A stretch of DNA of 64,000 bases from Poecilobothrus nobilitatus (Eukaryota; Arthropoda; Insecta; Diptera; Dolichopodidae), in assembly GCA_947095535.1 (NCBI GenBank), contig OX352774.1:67952416-68016415 (forward strand), written 5' to 3'. Positions 60,929 to 64,000 of the stretch are shown one piece after another. A program made the position numbers and the translations under genes. The notes under the pieces are model-generated. The model worked only from the letters and a program-made list of their open reading frames with translations, searched no databases and was not told the DNA's origin. The number at the start of each line of letters is the position of its first letter. Position 1 is the stretch's first letter.

Positions 60929-63541
60929 TTATATCTGACACTGACAAAATATATTGTATACTAAAATGTTTAAATTAAATAACGAAATTTCTAATTTAAG
61001 AAAAATGTATTTTATCGATTTAATATTATTAATTTAATCTATATATTTAATCAAGTCTGAATAAAATATTCATATAAGGTTTTAAAAGAACAATATCAAA
61101 AAAATAAGGATTTTTAAAATTTCTTTGTGAACGAAAATCTTAACGAAATAAATTTAAATACATATACGAATATACCCGTGTTATGGAACAGGACAACTAT
61201 AAATATATTTACTTTTTTTGGAAAACACGCTTTCTATTTTTTACAAGAAGTAACAAAATTAATTGTTCTAATAAACTTTGTTTACGTTTAGATCTTGAAA
61301 ATGAAATATCAATTATATGATCAGTAAATTTTATATGTAAAGAAATATAAAAATAGTTTATCGCAGTTCATAAAAAGAGACCTTTAAAGCTCTATACAAT
61401 GCCAAATTAAATCATTAACTCATATAAAAGGTTCTACCGTTCTATCATTATATTGTTTGTTTAAAAGAAAGTGATGTTTTGTTAATTAATATTATATAAA
61501 GGAGATTTTGCCAGTAATCCTTCGTAGAGGTAGTTTCAAATTTTCGAAACATTATAAAAACTTTTATAGCAAGATAAAATAAAAACAAGATAAAACAAGA
61601 TAAAGGTTTAACAAGATAAAATAAAAATTTTTTAACTTAAAATAAAAACGGTACCTATATGTATTTAGAAATGGAAAAATTTTATTTATTTCATCTAGTA
61701 TGTACTAAATTTTTAAGTTAACCTTATAGAAAAATTCTTCTCATAATTCTTTTACGAAAATCTAATTTAAAAAAGAGTAAAGTCGATATTTTGAATCAGA
61801 ATAAAATTTTTCATATATTTAATATATTAAAATACATATATGGTATTATTATTAGTACTATATATTTTTATAATGAACATTAATAAATAAACTATTATAT
61901 ACTGATATATATATGTAATAGCAATAAATTGTAAATAACTTTTTTAGATTTTAATTAAATATTTTTAAATAAAAAAAAATTTAAATATATTTCTATACTT
62001 ACACTTAGCAAAATTAACCAGATTTATTCGTCCGGCTGGCCAATTTCCTATTTAAGTAATATAATCATGTTTCGAAATAAGATAAGAATATGTTAAAAGT
62101 CATTTGACCGCAGTGGTCAAGTTAATATACATTCAAAAATGTAGAAATTATAACAAATTTTTAACATCATGTCGATTCTTTTGAAGTAATTCTTTGCATT
62201 TCTTAGGTTGCCTCATATTACTATTTTACTTAAAAACTTTTTAACAACTTTAGGAAAAAGCAATAAATGTGGAAACCCTTAAACTTAAAATTATATTCCT
62301 TTTTTTTTTTTTAATATTTAAAATAAAGCAAAAACAAAATGATCGGGACGAATCAAAATGGTATTTTTTTTTTTTTTTTGGTCTTTATACATATGTATAT
62401 ATTTATATATTTAAAGTTTTTCATTTTTTTTTTTTTTTTTAATTTTATCTCTCTTTTTCTCTTTCTTTCTTAATATTTTTTTCCATTATGATTAATGCAA
62501 AATCAATTAATATTTCATTGGAAAAAAAAAACCACTTTAAGTGTTAATTTTATTGATTCATTTTCTCTCCCCCAAAAACAAAAACAATGAAAATCAAGTC
62601 AAAAAAAAAAAAACAAAAAATTAAAAAAAAAAGAAAATTAAAAGAAAAAAAAAAATACACAAAATTTTTTTTCCAAAATAAAAATTGCAAACAAACAAAA
62701 AAAATTTTTTTATAAATCGCGCATGATTCATATTATATATTTTCTTTTTTTTTTTTTCATTTCATTTCTCTTCTTTTCATTTAATTTTTCTGTGTATGGT
62801 TCCATCCTTATCCTTAGGCTGGCTGCAGGCTTATTTTACAAAAAAAAAAAAAAATGAAAATGAAAAAAATCTTATTTTTTCGTTTTTCTTTAATTTAGAG
62901 TGAAAAAAAAAAAAAAGCAAAAAAAAACTTTACAAAAATAAGTCCTGTATTTGAACGTACTCGACACCATCATCCTTCTCCTATATTTCACCTCTTTTCA
63001 ACGAAATTTTAGGTTATTTTTATTTTGTTATTTTTTTTTTATACACTGCGCTCCCCATCTCCTTTTATTTCAAATTAGAGCCGAAAATGGAAAAAAAAAA
63101 ATTTTTTTTTATTCTTCCGCCGCTTTTATACACATATACACATGATTATATGGACATGCATACCTATAATAACATCTTCATAATTAAATATGTACATATG
63201 TATGGTAAGTACATATATACATATATTTTTTTTTTTCAAATTATCCTCTTTAAATAACTTTCTCTTACTGCTATTTTTGTTGCTATTGTTGTTGTTAACT
63301 GTGATGTTGAAAAACTTGAACTGTATATGTTGTTTTTGTTGTTATTTATAATTTTTTCTTTTACTGCTGTTGTTGTTATTGTTGTCGATTCAAATTGTTG
63401 GCTACAAATAATTTTGTATAACGGCAAAAGCACATGTAGTCAAAAAAAATAATAAAAAATAAAAATGCGAACCGAAATAAAAATGAATAAAATATAAATT
63501 ATTTTTTTTTTTTTTAATATTTTTGTATATATGTGTATAAT

Positions 63542-63575
<34 letters not shown>

Positions 63576-64000
63576 TATGTACATTCATTGCATACAGGGT
63601 GATCTGTAAATCATTTTAAAACTATTTAAAAATATAATAATTATTTTTGATTTATTAATTTAAAATTAGATATTCATAAAAACTACATAACATATAAACT
63701 GGCATAATGTATTTATAATTCTATTTACCTTATTTTATAGTTGTTTTCAGTTTTCCAATTAATTTTTGTCCACATCATATCTTTGTATCTTTATATTTTA
63801 TACAATATAAGCTGTTATAACATTAATAAGAAGGTAAATTTAAATGACCCCATATATATATGTAGATATATATAAGTAAATATATGCATATATATGTATG
63901 TACATAATATATATATATATATAATATATGATATTCTGCATAAATAATTTTTTATAATATGTATGTGCATTTGTGTGTATATGAAATAAAAAAGAGGCAT
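60929..64000. other. AT-rich background, no gene seen
   Basis: Contains a CAAGATAAAA repeat (61569-61627), a tiny TTGACC/GGTCAA hairpin (62103-62119), poly-A/T (62290-63090), TTG-type tracts (63265-63295 and 63365-63390) and a TATATATA array (63541-63570). No recognisable frame. Confidence 0.55.

Noticed and set aside
1..64000. CRISPR arrays, operons, ribosome binding sites, bacterial terminators
   Set aside because: The sequence is eukaryotic nuclear in character; no regularly spaced repeats with unique spacers and no bacterial gene organisation were seen.

Overview
The window looks like non-coding DNA from a very AT-rich eukaryotic nuclear genome (roughly four-fifths A+T by eye), most likely an insect and plausibly a fly (Diptera). 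The evidence is dense poly-A/poly-T runs, long (TA)n arrays, TATGTATGTA-type tracts, CAA/GTT/GTC/CTG trinucleotide tracts, tRNA-derived SINEs with internal Pol III boxes, and decayed non-LTR retrotransposon (LINE) fragments. No intact host protein gene, rRNA gene, genuine tRNA gene, operon or CRISPR array was seen. Most open frames are low-complexity (K/N/F/I/Y-rich) products of homopolymers. The species cannot be named from the sequence, and the stretch could be intergenic or the inside of a very long intron.

Layout. 1-2780: poly-A/T background with a degenerate tandem array at about 734-1350. 2783-2980: first copy of a tRNA-derived SINE. 3826-5545: LINE tail remnant on the minus strand, then the first copy of a second LINE-like family. 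5546-10080: plain AT-rich DNA. 10081-10465: coding-like island of unknown origin. 10836-13072: another LINE tail and SINE copy 2. 13073-19520: microsatellites, a candidate second SINE family (15535-15643), a candidate core promoter (about 17334-17440) and a tRNA-like hairpin (19451-19520). 20600-26965: a shared dispersed repeat, a foldback-type element (22998-23400), a LINE reverse transcriptase remnant (24850-25395) and inverted SINE copy 3. 26966-32380: background with one complex unknown island. 32382-35576: SINE copies 4 and 5, and the best preserved LINE fragment. 35577-52360: background with a repeat pair (38280/40850) and one coding-like frame (46229-46441). 52361-56045: a cluster of LINE remnants. 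57327-57418: near-perfect 37-bp-arm hairpin. 59244-59410: MITE-like element. 60278-60928: direct repeat, LINE tail and SINE copy 6. 60929-64000: background.

There is no pathway here. The window records retrotransposition: several LINE lineages, now all broken, and SINEs that such LINEs could have mobilised. Two LINE-like groups recur: a tail ending in a VDALCSL-type motif (three clear copies, one doubtful) and a GFIPLYWL-type family (three copies). No convincing new multi-gene system was found. The most noteworthy items are the 57.3-kb hairpin, the 23.0-kb foldback-like element, the SINE family with a two-hairpin 3' body, the candidate second SINE family and the degenerate array at 0.7-1.35 kb. 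All homology statements come from reading the sequence and recalling protein families; no search was run.
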